Shown here: piece by piece, positions 1 to 8,365 of the stretch | Position numbering within the stretch: position 1 is the stretch's first letter | Layout of the letters: each line of letters starts with the position of its first letter | Assembly (NCBI GenBank): GCA_029781795.1 | Contig: JAKOWB010000276.1 | Location: 91,977 to 155,976 of the forward strand | From: Pseudomonadota bacterium | GTDB lineage: Bacteria; Pseudomonadota; Alphaproteobacteria; Kiloniellales; JACOMY01 | DNA length: 64,000 bases | Reading direction: 5' to 3' | Program-made: the position numbers and the translations under genes | Notes under the pieces: generated by a model | The model's input: the letters and a program-made list of their open reading frames with translations, nothing else | Told to the model about the DNA's origin: nothing | The model's database searches: none

Positions 1-986
1 GGCGGCTTGCTGGGCGGCCCCTTGAGGCGCCGCGAGCCCGACGCCGCGTCGGCGTTGGCCAGGGTCTCGACCTGCGAGGTCACGCGTGCGCGCATCGTCG
101 CCTCGGACTTGTGGCCGGGCGGCGTGGCGTAGCGCGGGTCGACCCGCAGGCAGCGTCCGTAGAAGTACTCGGCCGGCTCGCGGTAGAGCTCCAGTGCCTC
201 CTGGCGGGTCTCGGCGACGCCGACGAACTGCAGGAAGCCCGCCCGGTAGGGATTGCGGTCCTTGCCCAGCTCGTCCATGGCGTTCCAGAAGCCGTCCATG
301 GTCTCGCGGCCCATCTTGTGGCCGAAGTAGGACAGGTACGAGTAGACGTAGTCGCTCTCGGCGCACCAGCGCCAGGTTTCCATCGACCCGCCGCCGGGCA
401 CCCAGATGGGCGGGTGCGGCCGCTGCAGCGGGCGCGGCAGGACATTGACGTAGCGCAGCTTGTTGAAGCGGCCGTTGAACGAAAAGACCTTCGGCTCGGT
501 CCAGCTGCGCACGATCAGGTCGTGCGCCTCGGCGTAGCGCGCCCTCAGCTGGCTGGGGTTCTGCCCATAGGCGTAGCAGGTGTCCATCGGCGTGCCGACG
601 GGAAACCCGGCGATGACCCGCCCGCCTGAGATGCAGTCGACCATCGCCATCTCCTCGGCCACCCGGATCGGCGGGTTGTAGAGCGCGAGGCTGTTGCCGA
701 GGATGCAGATGGCGCTGTCGCGCGTCTGCCGGGCCAGGGTCGAGGCGATGAGATTGGGCGACGGCATGAGGCCGTAGCCGTTGGAGTGGTGCTCGTTGAC
801 GCAGACCGCGTCGAAGCCGAGTTCGGCCGCCTCGATCAGCTCGTCGATGTAGTCGTTGTAGACCTCGCTCATGCGCTCCCGGTCGAAGAGCGCGGGATCG
901 ATATCGATCCAGACGGAGGGATGCTTCTCCCGGAAATCGTCCGGCAGATGGGGATAGGGCATCAGGTGGAAGTACATCAACTTCAC
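1..986 (-). CDS. LLM-class (luciferase-like) flavin-dependent oxidoreductase, partial
   Basis: About 328 residues are visible and the C-terminus lies outside the window. The protein begins VKLMYFHLMPYPHLPDDF, then shows NEHHSNGYGLMPSPN, the typical EHH motif of bacterial-luciferase-like TIM-barrel monooxygenases, and later RPHPPIWVPGGG, the family's FMN/phosphate-side motif. Members use FMNH2 supplied by a separate reductase to oxygenate small organic substrates; the substrate here is unknown. The GTG start is chosen because it is preceded by GGGAGAG and opens the conserved N-terminus; an internal ATG three codons later is the alternative. A flavin reductase gene lies about 1 kb away on the other strand, and both genes carry the same upstream motif, so the two probably form a two-component monooxygenase. 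It resembles LuxA-type proteins more than the NtaA/DmoA branch. Confidence 0.85.
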   Translation of the reverse strand, partial: MKLMYFHLMPYPHLPDDFREKHPSVWIDIDPALFDRERMSEVYNDYIDELIEAAELGFDAVCVNEHHSNGYGLMPSPNLIASTLARQTRDSAICILGNSLALYNPPIRVAEEMAMVDCISGGRVIAGFPVGTPMDTCYAYGQNPSQLRARYAEAHDLIVRSWTEPKVFSFNGRFNKLRYVNVLPRPLQRPHPPIWVPGGGSMETWRWCAESDYVYSYLSYFGHKMGRETMDGFWNAMDELGKDRNPYRAGFLQFVGVAETRQEALELYREPAEYFYGRCLRVDPRYATPPGHKSEATMRARVTSQVETLANADAASGSRRLKGPPSKP

Positions 987-1084
987 GGCGCGCTCTCCCT
1001 GCCCGCCGGCTTCACGTCGCATGCGCGAGCCCACGGCTTTTTTTGCGGATGGTGTGTGCCGCGCCCGCGACCTGTCAAGAAGAA

Positions 1085-1105
1085 TGAACAATGACCCATA
1101 GTTCA
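1085..1105 (-). promoter_or_regulatory. Palindromic operator-like site upstream of the LLM oxidoreductase
   Basis: A 21-bp inverted repeat of the form TGAAC-N-ATG-N3-CAT-N-GTTCA with perfectly matching arms. It lies about 100 bp before the monooxygenase start. On the coding strand it reads TGAACTATGGGTCA and continues into a stretch ending CTTGACA. A near copy in the same orientation lies upstream of the flavin reductase (1997-2017). The size and symmetry fit a TetR-family operator. The TetR-hotdog protein encoded at 2638 is the obvious candidate binder, which is inference. Confidence 0.55.
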
Positions 1106-1131
1106 CACTTCTCCCGAAGGGCGGCGGTGGT

Positions 1132-1974
1132 TCATGGCGCTGCGGTCCAGGCGAGGGCGGCCGCCAGCAGCGCCTGACTGGCGGCGGTTCCCGGGATTCC
1201 CAGGCCGATCGCAAAGTGATGCGCCTCGGGAATTTCGCCGAAGGAGACCTTCGCGCCGGCCGCCTGGCAGGCCGCCGCGTAGCGCCGCGACTGGTCGCGC
1301 CACGACCGCGATTCGAGCGCCCCCACCTGAACGACGAGGGGCAGACCGGCGGGCGGCGGGCGGTGCAGGGGACTGAGGTCGCGCGCGTTCCGGCGATCGA
1401 GGCCCAGCGCCGCGCCGACCGGCAGCTCCGCCAGGGGCTCGAGGTCGTAGAGGCCGCTGCTGAGGAAGGCGCCACGGATTGCGGAACCTCCCCGCCCCTC
1501 CGCCACGGCGGCCAGGGCACAGGCCGCGAGATGGGCGCCCGCCGAACTGCCCGCCAGCACCAGGCGGCTGGGGTCGACGCCGTGGCTGGCGAGATTGTCG
1601 CCGCACCAGGCCAGCGCCTCGTCGATCTCGGCGACGATGCGCGCCAGCGGCACGCCGGGGCAGAGGTCATAGCCCACATGGACGCTGGCCAGGCCGGCGG
1701 GAACCAGGGTCGCCGCTACGCCGGCGACGAACTCCTTGGAAAGCGCGCGCCAGTAGCCGCCATGAATGAAGATCACCGCGGCGGCCCCCGGCGCGGCCGG
1801 AAAGATGTCGAGGCATTGCCGCGGCCCGGCGCCGTAGCGCAGGTCGGCGCGATGCGGCAGCGATCGCCGCGCCGACTCGGCCGCGCGCGACCAAGCGGCG
1901 AGGTGGTCCCGCCAGTCCGCCACGCCCGCGGTCGGATCGTACTCTTGCGCCAGGGCCGGGTCCGAGAGGGTCAT
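1132..1974 (-). CDS. Alpha/beta hydrolase, HGGYW (arylformamidase/esterase-like) family
   Basis: 280 residues. HGGYW at residues 71-75 forms the oxyanion hole, and GSSAG around Ser144 is the nucleophile elbow. A C-terminal EAHHF supplies the likely catalytic His. HGGYW is characteristic of the kynurenine-formamidase (KynB)/BDS-esterase branch rather than the HGGG hormone-sensitive-lipase branch. No signal peptide is seen, so it is cytoplasmic, and the substrate is unknown. It sits between the two motif-bearing promoters and is divergent from the flavin reductase gene, sharing an 81-bp intergenic region with it. No kynurenine pathway genes are nearby, so a general ester or amide hydrolysis role in this catabolic block is as likely as formamidase activity. 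Confidence 0.85.
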   Translation of the reverse strand: MTLSDPALAQEYDPTAGVADWRDHLAAWSRAAESARRSLPHRADLRYGAGPRQCLDIFPAAPGAAAVIFIHGGYWRALSKEFVAGVAATLVPAGLASVHVGYDLCPGVPLARIVAEIDEALAWCGDNLASHGVDPSRLVLAGSSAGAHLAACALAAVAEGRGGSAIRGAFLSSGLYDLEPLAELPVGAALGLDRRNARDLSPLHRPPPAGLPLVVQVGALESRSWRDQSRRYAAACQAAGAKVSFGEIPEAHHFAIGLGIPGTAASQALLAAALAWTAAP

Positions 1975-1995
1975 GCGGGTCCACGACGAAGAAAC

Positions 1996-2023
1996 TTGAA
2001 CTATGAGTCACCATTCGTATAAT
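1996..2023 (+). promoter_or_regulatory. Sigma70-type promoter for the flavin reductase gene
   Basis: TTGAAC (1996-2001), a 16-bp spacer and a consensus TATAAT (2018-2023). The predicted transcription start is near 2030, about 25 bp before the ATG. The spacer is almost exactly filled by the TGAAC-N-ATG motif, so a bound regulator would occlude RNA polymerase. Confidence 0.65.
1997..2017 (+). promoter_or_regulatory. Second operator-like copy, within the flavin reductase promoter
   Basis: It reads TGAACTATGAGTCA followed by CCATTCG. The left arm is identical to the 1085-1105 site and the right arm is degenerate (ATTCG in place of GTTCA). It overlaps the -35 box and spacer of the promoter at 1996-2023. 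Both copies keep the same orientation relative to their downstream gene. Confidence 0.5.
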
Positions 2024-2055
2024 CCTTGTCAAGTGCTGCCGGGAGGGCTCCGCCC

Positions 2056-2568
2056 ATGAACGATGATCTGCAGCTGCCTGACCGCTTCCGTATGGCGATG
2101 CGCCAGTTCGCGGCTACCGTGTCAGTCATCTCGACGGCGGACGGTGGTCAGCGCTACGGCATGACCGCGACCGCCGTCACGTCGCTTTGCGTCGAGCCGC
2201 CGACACTGCTGGTCTGCGTCAACCGCGGCGCCAGCATCCATACGCCGCTGAGCCGGGCCGGCCACTTCTGCGTGTCGGTCCTGCGCGACCACCATGTCGC
2301 GCTTTCCCACGCCTTCTCGGGTGGACTGGACCCTTCAAGACGCTTCAGTCTGGGCGACTGGCAGGACACCGAGGAGGGCCTGCCCTTCCTGGCCGACGCG
2401 CAGGCCTCGTTCGTCTGCCGCCTGGCCCGCACGCTCGAATACGCGACGCACTCGGTGTTCATCGGCGAGGTGTTGCGCGCCTGCTCCAGCGAGGCAGCCG
2501 CGCCGCTGGTCTATCACGCCGGCCGCTATGCCGGACTGGCCCCTCTCGAGCAGGCGCGACCCGGCTGA
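2056..2568 (+). CDS. Flavin reductase family protein (HpaC/NtaB-type)
   Basis: 170 residues. This is the split-barrel flavin reductase fold, with the N-terminal FAATVSVIST strand, GMTATAVTSLCVEPPTLLVCVN covering the FMN/FAD-binding core in two conserved blocks, and a C-terminal PLVYHAGRYAGL typical of DIM6/NTAB proteins. Such enzymes reduce free FMN or FAD with NAD(P)H and hand it to a partner monooxygenase, here plausibly the LLM enzyme at 1-986. The start is set at the ATG preceded by GGGAGGG 9 bp upstream; the in-frame TTG at 2026 has no ribosome-binding site and overlaps the promoter. It is followed 69 bp later by the TetR-hotdog regulator. Confidence 0.9.
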   Translation: MNDDLQLPDRFRMAMRQFAATVSVISTADGGQRYGMTATAVTSLCVEPPTLLVCVNRGASIHTPLSRAGHFCVSVLRDHHVALSHAFSGGLDPSRRFSLGDWQDTEEGLPFLADAQASFVCRLARTLEYATHSVFIGEVLRACSSEAAAPLVYHAGRYAGLAPLEQARPG

Positions 2569-2637
2569 GAGGCGGGAGGTTGCGGTTGGCCGGCTGTTGT
2601 AAGATGGCTGCCACCCGAGTCCTGACAAGGGCGCCCC

Positions 2638-3792
2638 ATGGACAAGAATTCCGCCCACCTGCCGGCCGAGGAGACAGCGAGCGAGCCCTCGTCGCTCCGC
2701 GCCAAGCAGGCGCAGAGCCGCCACCGCCGCCTGTTCAACGCCGCCCTGAAGGTGGTCGGCGAGGCCGGCTACACCGAGACCACGATATCCAAGATCACCA
2801 AGCGCGCCGGCATGGCGCAGGGCACCTTCTACAACTACTTCGATTCACGGCAGGAACTGTTCGAGAAGCTGTTGCCGACGCTGGGCGACGAACTCATGGA
2901 GTTCCTCGACCGCGCACTGGTCGGCTCGGACGATTTCGTCGAGAAGGAAGAACGTTGCCTGCGCGGCTTCTTCGACTTCAGCCGCGAGCATCCGGAGTTC
3001 TACCGCATCCTGACCGAGGCCGAGGTCTTCGTACCGAACGCGCACCGGGCCTATGTCGCCAAGCTCGCGGACTGGTACATGAAGGTCTTTTCCGAGCAGG
3101 CGAACGGCGGCGCCCTGGTCGGCTACTCCGACCAGGAGCGCGAGGTGGTCGCCTATATCCTGCTGGCCGCCCACCACTACCTGACCATGCGCTACACCCA
3201 TTGGATCGGTCATTCCGGCCGCATTCCCGACTGGGTCGTGGCGGCCTACATGCGCTTCGTCGGCCGCGCGATCGGACCGCAGCAGGCTGCCGCGGCAGGC
3301 CCGCTGCCCACGCCGGCCCGCGGTTCCGCGCGCAAGGGCCGGAAGTCGGCGGCGAAGGAGGCCGCGGTGCAGGCGCTTCGCTTCGTGCCGCAGCTGGTCC
3401 CGCGCCCCTATTCCGAGAATGCGGCCTTCGTGCCGCAGATCGACTGTCGGACCACCATCCGCGACGACGGGCTGGTCAAGGTGGAGCTGGATCTGCACCC
3501 CGGGCTGCTGAACAGCCGTGGCGCCGCCAGCGGCGGCTTCATCACGACCCTGGCCGAACTGGCCGGCGCGGCCGCGGTTTGCCACGACCGGCAGGAGGTC
3601 ATCTCGGTCGAATCGGTCGGCCTGGCCGCGACCTTCGTGCGCCCGATCAGCGAAGGCACGCTGGTCGCTGTCGCCCGCCGCGAGAACTCGGGCCGCAACA
3701 TCCGCTTCGTCGATATCCGCGTGCTGCAGGATGACGAGGATGGCCCGCTGGTCGCGCACATCTCCGGAACCTGGCGTGTCCTCGGCGACTGA
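2638..3792 (+). CDS. TetR-family regulator fused to a PaaI-type hotdog domain
   Basis: 384 residues. Residues 28-75 are a TetR HTH (SKITKRAGMAQGTFYNYFDS), followed by a helical TetR ligand domain to about 220. An Ala/Lys/Arg-rich linker follows (225-255), then a hotdog-fold thioesterase-like domain (260-384) with LLNSRGAASGGF. In active PaaI thioesterases the helix motif is usually HGG followed by a catalytic Asp; here the positions read SGG and LAE. The second domain may therefore bind an acyl-CoA or aromatic thioester rather than hydrolyse it, making the protein a CoA-ester-sensing regulator. That is inference. The next gene starts 17 bp before this stop. It is the best candidate to bind the two TGAAC motifs upstream. 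Confidence 0.85.
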   Translation: MDKNSAHLPAEETASEPSSLRAKQAQSRHRRLFNAALKVVGEAGYTETTISKITKRAGMAQGTFYNYFDSRQELFEKLLPTLGDELMEFLDRALVGSDDFVEKEERCLRGFFDFSREHPEFYRILTEAEVFVPNAHRAYVAKLADWYMKVFSEQANGGALVGYSDQEREVVAYILLAAHHYLTMRYTHWIGHSGRIPDWVVAAYMRFVGRAIGPQQAAAAGPLPTPARGSARKGRKSAAKEAAVQALRFVPQLVPRPYSENAAFVPQIDCRTTIRDDGLVKVELDLHPGLLNSRGAASGGFITTLAELAGAAAVCHDRQEVISVESVGLAATFVRPISEGTLVAVARRENSGRNIRFVDIRVLQDDEDGPLVAHISGTWRVLGD

Positions 3793-5191
3793 TCGTTCCG
3801 ACCCGCTCTGGCTCGAGAGGCTTGCCATCGGCGACGAGCTCGCCCTCGGCACCGTGGTCTGCTCCTCGGCGGCGATCGACGGCTACGCCGCGGCCACGGG
3901 TGACGACCACCCGATACACAGCAACCGGGACGCCGCCCGGCAGCTGGGCTTTGCCGACCGCATCGCACAGGGCCCGCTGCCGCTCGGTTTCGCGCTCTCC
4001 GCCCTGGCGCGCCGCCTTGGGCCATCGGTGCGCACGCTGCTCTCGGTCGACGCGTGGGCCTTCAAGGCGCCGGCGGTGGCGGACGTGGCGCTCGACGGCC
4101 GGGCGAGGGTCGCATCGATCGGTCCCGCCCGGCGCTCCGGCACGCCGGTGACCTTCGATCTCGACCTGGTCGAGCAGTCCGGGCGCGTGGTGCAGTCCGG
4201 ACGCGCGACGCTGCTGGTGCGAGCCGACCCGGCCGGGGCGGCGGCGGCGCCGGCGGCCGCCTGGCGCGAACTGGCGAGCGGCCTGGCCTTCCCGGAAGGC
4301 CCGGTTGCCCTGCCGAATGGCGACCTCCTGATGGTCGAGGTGGCGGCCGGCCGGGTCACCGTGGTCGGCGGCGGCCTTGCCCCGAGCGGCGAGCTGAGGG
4401 TGGTGGCGCGCCCTGGCGGTGGCCCCAACGGCGCGGCCCGCGGCCCCGATGGGCGCATCTATCTCTGCAACAACGGCGGCCTCGAGTGGCTGGAGCGCGA
4501 TGGCGTGCTCTATCCCGGCCATGCGCGGCCCGACGCCGTCGGCCGCATCGAGGCGCTGGACCTTGCGACAGGTGCCGTCGAGCGGCTGTTCGACAGCTGC
4601 GACGGCCAGCCCCTGCTTGGCCCCAACGACCTGGTCTTCGACCGGCAGGGCGGCCTCTGGTTCACCGACCATGGCCGCCGGCAGGAGCGAACGCGGCAGG
4701 CGGGCGCGGTCTACTACGCCGACCTCGGCCAGCGCAGCGTCCGGCGGATCGCCACCGGCATCGAGCAGCCGAACGGCATCGGGCTTTCACCGGACGAGAC
4801 CCGGCTCTATGTCGCGGAGACGCCGACCGGGCGCCTCTGGGTTTTCGAGCTCGAGGCGCCAGGACGTCTGGCGCGCCAGCGCCAGGCCGTGCCCTGGCTG
4901 CGCGGACGGATCCTGCTGGGCAGCACCGACTATCGCCTCTTCGATTCCCTCGCCGTCGAGGCCGGCGGCGATGTCTGCGTCGGATGCTGCGGCGAGGGCG
5001 GCATCGCCGTGGCCGCGCAGGCCGGCGGCCTGCGCGCCTTCCTGCCGCTGCCCGACCTCTTCGTGACCAACCTCTGCTTTGCCGGGCCAGGGCTGAGGAC
5101 GGCGGCGATCACCCTGTCCGGCAGCGGCCGGCTGGTCGCACAACCCTGGGCACGGCCAGGCCTTGAACCGAACTTCGCTGGAGCTGTCTGA
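3776..5191 (+). CDS. MaoC-like hydratase / SMP-30 gluconolactonase-like fusion protein
   Basis: 471 residues from a GTG that overlaps the upstream gene by 17 bp. Residues 1-155 form a MaoC-type hotdog: ATGDDHPIHSN and GFADRIAQGPLPLG match the dehydratase active-site Asp/His region and the hydratase-2 motif. Residues 160-460 form a six-bladed SMP-30/gluconolactonase beta-propeller, with FPEGPVALPNGDLLMVE, GPNGAARGPDGRIYLCNN and a later EQPNGIGLSPDETRLYVAET. The first domain would hydrate an enoyl-CoA and the second would open a lactone. Their fusion suggests successive steps on one substrate that passes through a hydroxyacyl or lactone intermediate. The next gene starts on the last base of its stop codon. 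Confidence 0.8.
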   Translation: MSSATDRSDPLWLERLAIGDELALGTVVCSSAAIDGYAAATGDDHPIHSNRDAARQLGFADRIAQGPLPLGFALSALARRLGPSVRTLLSVDAWAFKAPAVADVALDGRARVASIGPARRSGTPVTFDLDLVEQSGRVVQSGRATLLVRADPAGAAAAPAAAWRELASGLAFPEGPVALPNGDLLMVEVAAGRVTVVGGGLAPSGELRVVARPGGGPNGAARGPDGRIYLCNNGGLEWLERDGVLYPGHARPDAVGRIEALDLATGAVERLFDSCDGQPLLGPNDLVFDRQGGLWFTDHGRRQERTRQAGAVYYADLGQRSVRRIATGIEQPNGIGLSPDETRLYVAETPTGRLWVFELEAPGRLARQRQAVPWLRGRILLGSTDYRLFDSLAVEAGGDVCVGCCGEGGIAVAAQAGGLRAFLPLPDLFVTNLCFAGPGLRTAAITLSGSGRLVAQPWARPGLEPNFAGAV

Positions 5192-5997
5192 TGGCATCGC
5201 CGCGCCATGACGAGTCGCTGGTTGCGCTGGAGCGCGTCGACGGTGTCGCGGTCCTCAGCCTGGACGACCAGAAGCGCCGCAACGCGCTCTCCGCCGACCT
5301 GCAGGATGCCCTGGCCGGGCGCCTTTCCGAGATCCGTGGCGATCCCCAGGTACGGGCCGTCGTGCTGACGGCCAGGGGCCGCTATTTCAGCGTCGGCGGC
5401 GACGTCGGCGCCATGACCGGCGACCCCCTCTCGCCCGCCGAGGCGCGGCAGCGCCTGGCGCGCCTGCAGGGCTGTGTCGAGGGGCTGCGCTCGCTGGAGG
5501 TGCCGCTGGTCGCCGCCGTCAACGGCCCGGCCTTCGCCGGCGGCTTCAGCCTGGCGCTCACCGCCGACTTCGTGGTCGCCGCCGAAAGCGCGACCTTCTG
5601 CGCATCCTTCGGCCGCTTCGGACTGGTGCCCGACGTCGGCATCGTGCATGCCCTGACCCGGCTCGTGGGGCTGGCGCTGGCGCGCGAACTGCTGCTGACG
5701 TGCCGCAGCGTCACCGCGGCCGAGGCGCTGGAGCGGGGCTTCGTGCGCTCGCTGCATCCCCCTAGCGAGGAGCTGGCGGCGGCAATCGCGCTCGCGGGCC
5801 GCCTCGGCGGCGCCTCGCCCACCGCCTATGCGCTCACCAAGATGATGCTCAACCGCGCCGCCGAGGCGGACCTGGCCTCGCTGCTGGAACTTGAAGCCCT
5901 GGCGCAGCCGATCTGCCTCGACACAGCCTATCATCGCGAGGCCCTGCGCCGCTTCCTGGCGCGCGAGCCGCTGGCCTTCCAATGGGACCAGGAATGA
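5191..5997 (+). CDS. Enoyl-CoA hydratase/isomerase family protein
   Basis: 268 residues, crotonase fold. The first oxyanion-hole motif is GRYFSVGGDVGAM and the second is NGPAFAGGFSLALTADFV. The catalytic-loop region reads FGRFGLVPDVG, resembling the PDxG form seen in many isomerases and side-chain-cleaving crotonases rather than the classic double-Glu hydratase, so the exact reaction is open. ATG overlaps the preceding stop by one base, indicating translational coupling with the MaoC/SMP-30 fusion. It probably works on the same CoA ester. Confidence 0.87.
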   Translation: MASPRHDESLVALERVDGVAVLSLDDQKRRNALSADLQDALAGRLSEIRGDPQVRAVVLTARGRYFSVGGDVGAMTGDPLSPAEARQRLARLQGCVEGLRSLEVPLVAAVNGPAFAGGFSLALTADFVVAAESATFCASFGRFGLVPDVGIVHALTRLVGLALARELLLTCRSVTAAEALERGFVRSLHPPSEELAAAIALAGRLGGASPTAYALTKMMLNRAAEADLASLLELEALAQPICLDTAYHREALRRFLAREPLAFQWDQE

Positions 5998-6017
5998 GGC
6001 TGCGGGTCGTGCCGGGG

Positions 6018-6938
6018 CTAGACCGGATCCCAGGTAAAGAGCCCGGCCGAGGTCTCCAGCGGATAGAAATCGGGGGCGAAGGCCGGCAGCGCGCGCTCGG
6101 CGATCGTGTCCGGCGTCCAGCCCTCGCCGCTGTGCAGCGAGCGCAGCACGCGCGGCTGGGAGAAGAGGAAGAGCTCGTTGGCGCGCACGCCGAAGATCTG
6201 CCCGGTCACCGTCGCCGCCGCGTCGCTCAGCAGGAAGGTGACCAGCGCGGCGACCTTCTCGGGGCCCAGCTTCTTCAGCTGCTCGATGCGGGCGCGCTCG
6301 GCCTCGGTACTGTCCGGCACCGAGCCGGTCATGCGGCTCCAGGCGAAGGGCGCCACGGCGTTGGAGCGGACGTTGAAGCGGGCCATGTCGACCGCGATGG
6401 CCTTCGACATGGCGGCGACGCCGAGCTTGGCGGCGGCGTAGTTGGCCTGGCCGACATTGCCGATCAGGCCGCTGGTCGAGGTCATGTGCACGAGGCTGCC
6501 GGACTGCTGGGCGCGGAAGTGCGCCGCCGCGGCGCGGCTGACATAGAAGCTGCCGCAGAGATGGACGCCGATCACCGCGTCCCAGTCGGCGACGGGCATC
6601 TTGTGGAAGATCGAATCGCGCAGGATGCCGGCGTTGTTCACCACGGCATCGATCCGGCCGAAGCGATCGACCGCGGCCTGCACCAGGGCCTCGGCCTGGT
6701 CTGCGGCGGCCACGCTGTGGTGATCGGCCGCGGCGGCACCGCCGGCCTGCCGGATCTCTTCCGCGACCGTCTCAGCCAGGCTGGCATCGCCGCCCTCGCC
6801 GCCGAGGGCCACGCCCGGATCGTTCACCACGACCGCCGCCCCGTGCGCCGCGAGCGACAGGGCGACAGCCCGCCCGATACCGCGACCTGCGCCGGTGACG
6901 ACGGCGACCTTGCCGTCCAGCCGTACCCTTCCCGTCAT
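6018..6938 (-). CDS. SDR oxidoreductase, 3-hydroxyacyl-CoA dehydrogenase (MFE-2-like)
   Basis: 306 residues. TGAGRGIG (residues 15-22) binds the dinucleotide, NNAG follows near 96, and YAAAK provides the catalytic Tyr and Lys. The long [14 protein letters not shown] segment after the nucleotide-binding site and the tail past residue 250 resemble the dehydrogenase domain of peroxisomal multifunctional enzyme type 2 and its bacterial relatives. The likely step is NAD-dependent oxidation of a 3-hydroxyacyl-CoA. It is convergent with the hydratase gene and divergent from the thiolase gene, which together complete a beta-oxidation-like sequence. Confidence 0.85.
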   Translation of the reverse strand: MTGRVRLDGKVAVVTGAGRGIGRAVALSLAAHGAAVVVNDPGVALGGEGGDASLAETVAEEIRQAGGAAAADHHSVAAADQAEALVQAAVDRFGRIDAVVNNAGILRDSIFHKMPVADWDAVIGVHLCGSFYVSRAAAAHFRAQQSGSLVHMTSTSGLIGNVGQANYAAAKLGVAAMSKAIAVDMARFNVRSNAVAPFAWSRMTGSVPDSTEAERARIEQLKKLGPEKVAALVTFLLSDAAATVTGQIFGVRANELFLFSQPRVLRSLHSGEGWTPDTIAERALPAFAPDFYPLETSAGLFTWDPV

Positions 6939-7030
6939 CGCGCTCTCCGCAATACCAGCATCTGCGTAATCCCCTCCGGGACATCCCGGCGGCCCGCCGA
7001 GCTATAGCATCAAGCAGGAGGATCACAAGA

Positions 7031-8209
7031 ATGCGCGAGGCCGTCATCGTCTCGACCGCCAGGACGCCGATCGCCAAGGCCTTTCGCGGCGCCTTCAACG
7101 CCACCCATCCGATCGAGCTGGGCGGCCACGTGATGCGGCACGCGGTTTCCCGCGCCGGCGTCGACCCGGCCGAGATCGAGGACGTAATCTTCGGTTGCGG
7201 CATCCCGGAGGGCGCGACGGGCTTCAATATCGCCAGGGCCTCGGCATTGCGCGCCGGGATTCCAGTCACCGCCGGCGCCGCAGTGGTCTCGCGCCACTGC
7301 GCCTCGGGCCTGCAAGCGATTGCCACGGCGGCGCAGCGCGTGATCGTCGACGGCGTCGACGCCGTGCTTTCCGGCGGGATCGAGCACATCACGCTTGTGC
7401 AGCCGGGCCGCAACACAGCCTTCCGCGAGCCGTGGATTCTGGCGCACAAGCCGGAGCTCTACATGCCGATGATCGACACCGCCGAGATCGTCTCGCGGCG
7501 TTACGGCGTCGGCCGCGAGGCCCAGGACGAGTACGCGCTGGAGAGCCAGCAGCGCACGGTCGCGGCGCAGCGTGCCGGCCGCTTCGCCGCCGAGCTGGTG
7601 CCGCTGCCGACCCGCAAGGAGATCCGTGAGCGCGGCAGCGAGACCGTGACCCACCAGGAGGTGCTGCTGGAGCAGGACGAGGGGCCGCGGGCCGACACCA
7701 CGGCGGCCGGCCTGGCGGCGCTGGCGCCGGTAAAGGGCGAGGGCGGCACCGTGACGGCGGGCAATGCTTCGCAGCTGTCCGACGGGGCCTCGGCCTGCGT
7801 CGTCATGGAGCGCCGCGTGGCGGAAGCGCGCGGCCTGCGACCGCTCGGCTTGTTCCGTGGCTTGGCCGTCGCCGGCTGCGAGCCCGATGAGATGGGCATC
7901 GGTCCCGTCTTCGCGGTGCCGCGCCTGCTGCGGCGGCATGGACTGACGGTCGACGACATCGACCTCTGGGAACTGAACGAGGCCTTCGCCGTGCAGGTGC
8001 TCTACTGCCGAGACCGGCTGGGCATTCCCGGGGAACGGCTCAATGTCGACGGCGGCGCCATCGCAGTCGGCCATCCCTATGGGATGACCGGTGCGCGCCT
8101 GGTCGGCCATGCCCTGCTGGAGGGACGCCGGCGCGGCGCGCGGCACGTTGTCGTCACACTCTGCATCGGCAGCGGACAGGGCGCGGCGGCGCTCTTCGAG
8201 ATCTGTTGA
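7031..8209 (+). CDS. Acetyl-CoA C-acyltransferase (thiolase)
   Basis: 392 residues, the normal thiolase length. The nucleophilic Cys90 is in [10 protein letters not shown], the active-site His in [10 protein letters not shown] and the second Cys in [18 protein letters not shown] is also conserved. The reaction is thiolytic cleavage (or condensation) of a 3-ketoacyl-CoA. GHPYGMTG replaces the usual GHPLGASG, a variant common in degradative thiolases of aromatic and steroid-like pathways. It starts 92 bp from the divergent SDR gene and has GGAGGA just upstream of the ATG. Confidence 0.92.
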   Translation: MREAVIVSTARTPIAKAFRGAFNATHPIELGGHVMRHAVSRAGVDPAEIEDVIFGCGIPEGATGFNIARASALRAGIPVTAGAAVVSRHCASGLQAIATAAQRVIVDGVDAVLSGGIEHITLVQPGRNTAFREPWILAHKPELYMPMIDTAEIVSRRYGVGREAQDEYALESQQRTVAAQRAGRFAAELVPLPTRKEIRERGSETVTHQEVLLEQDEGPRADTTAAGLAALAPVKGEGGTVTAGNASQLSDGASACVVMERRVAEARGLRPLGLFRGLAVAGCEPDEMGIGPVFAVPRLLRRHGLTVDDIDLWELNEAFAVQVLYCRDRLGIPGERLNVDGGAIAVGHPYGMTGARLVGHALLEGRRRGARHVVVTLCIGSGQGAAALFEIC

Positions 8210-8365
8210 TCGCCGCGCGCGGCTGGCGCATCGGTGGCCTTGCCGCCCCGGCGCCATCTGCAAAGTCGATGGCCACATCGAATCATTGAGTTATGCGGCC
8301 GCCCTGACGGCTGCCTAGGCTTCGCGCGTTAGCTCTGCGGCCTCTCCGGCCAGTGGGCGAAGCGG

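Noticed and set aside
1103..1606. Separate minus-strand gene inside the alpha/beta hydrolase
   Set aside because: It is an alternative frame of the hydrolase with Arg/Pro/Gly-rich translation and no start signal.
1..2568. The idea that the LLM enzyme and flavin reductase are DmoA/DmoB for dimethylsulfide from the DddP-like reaction
   Set aside because: The LLM protein has the LuxA-like EHH motif and lacks features of the NtaA/DmoA branch, so only a generic two-component monooxygenase is supported.
8286..8300. TTGAGTTATGCGGCC upstream of the 8366 operon as a third copy of the TGAACTATG operator
   Set aside because: About ten of 15 positions match, the palindrome arm is missing and there is no -10 box at the right distance.
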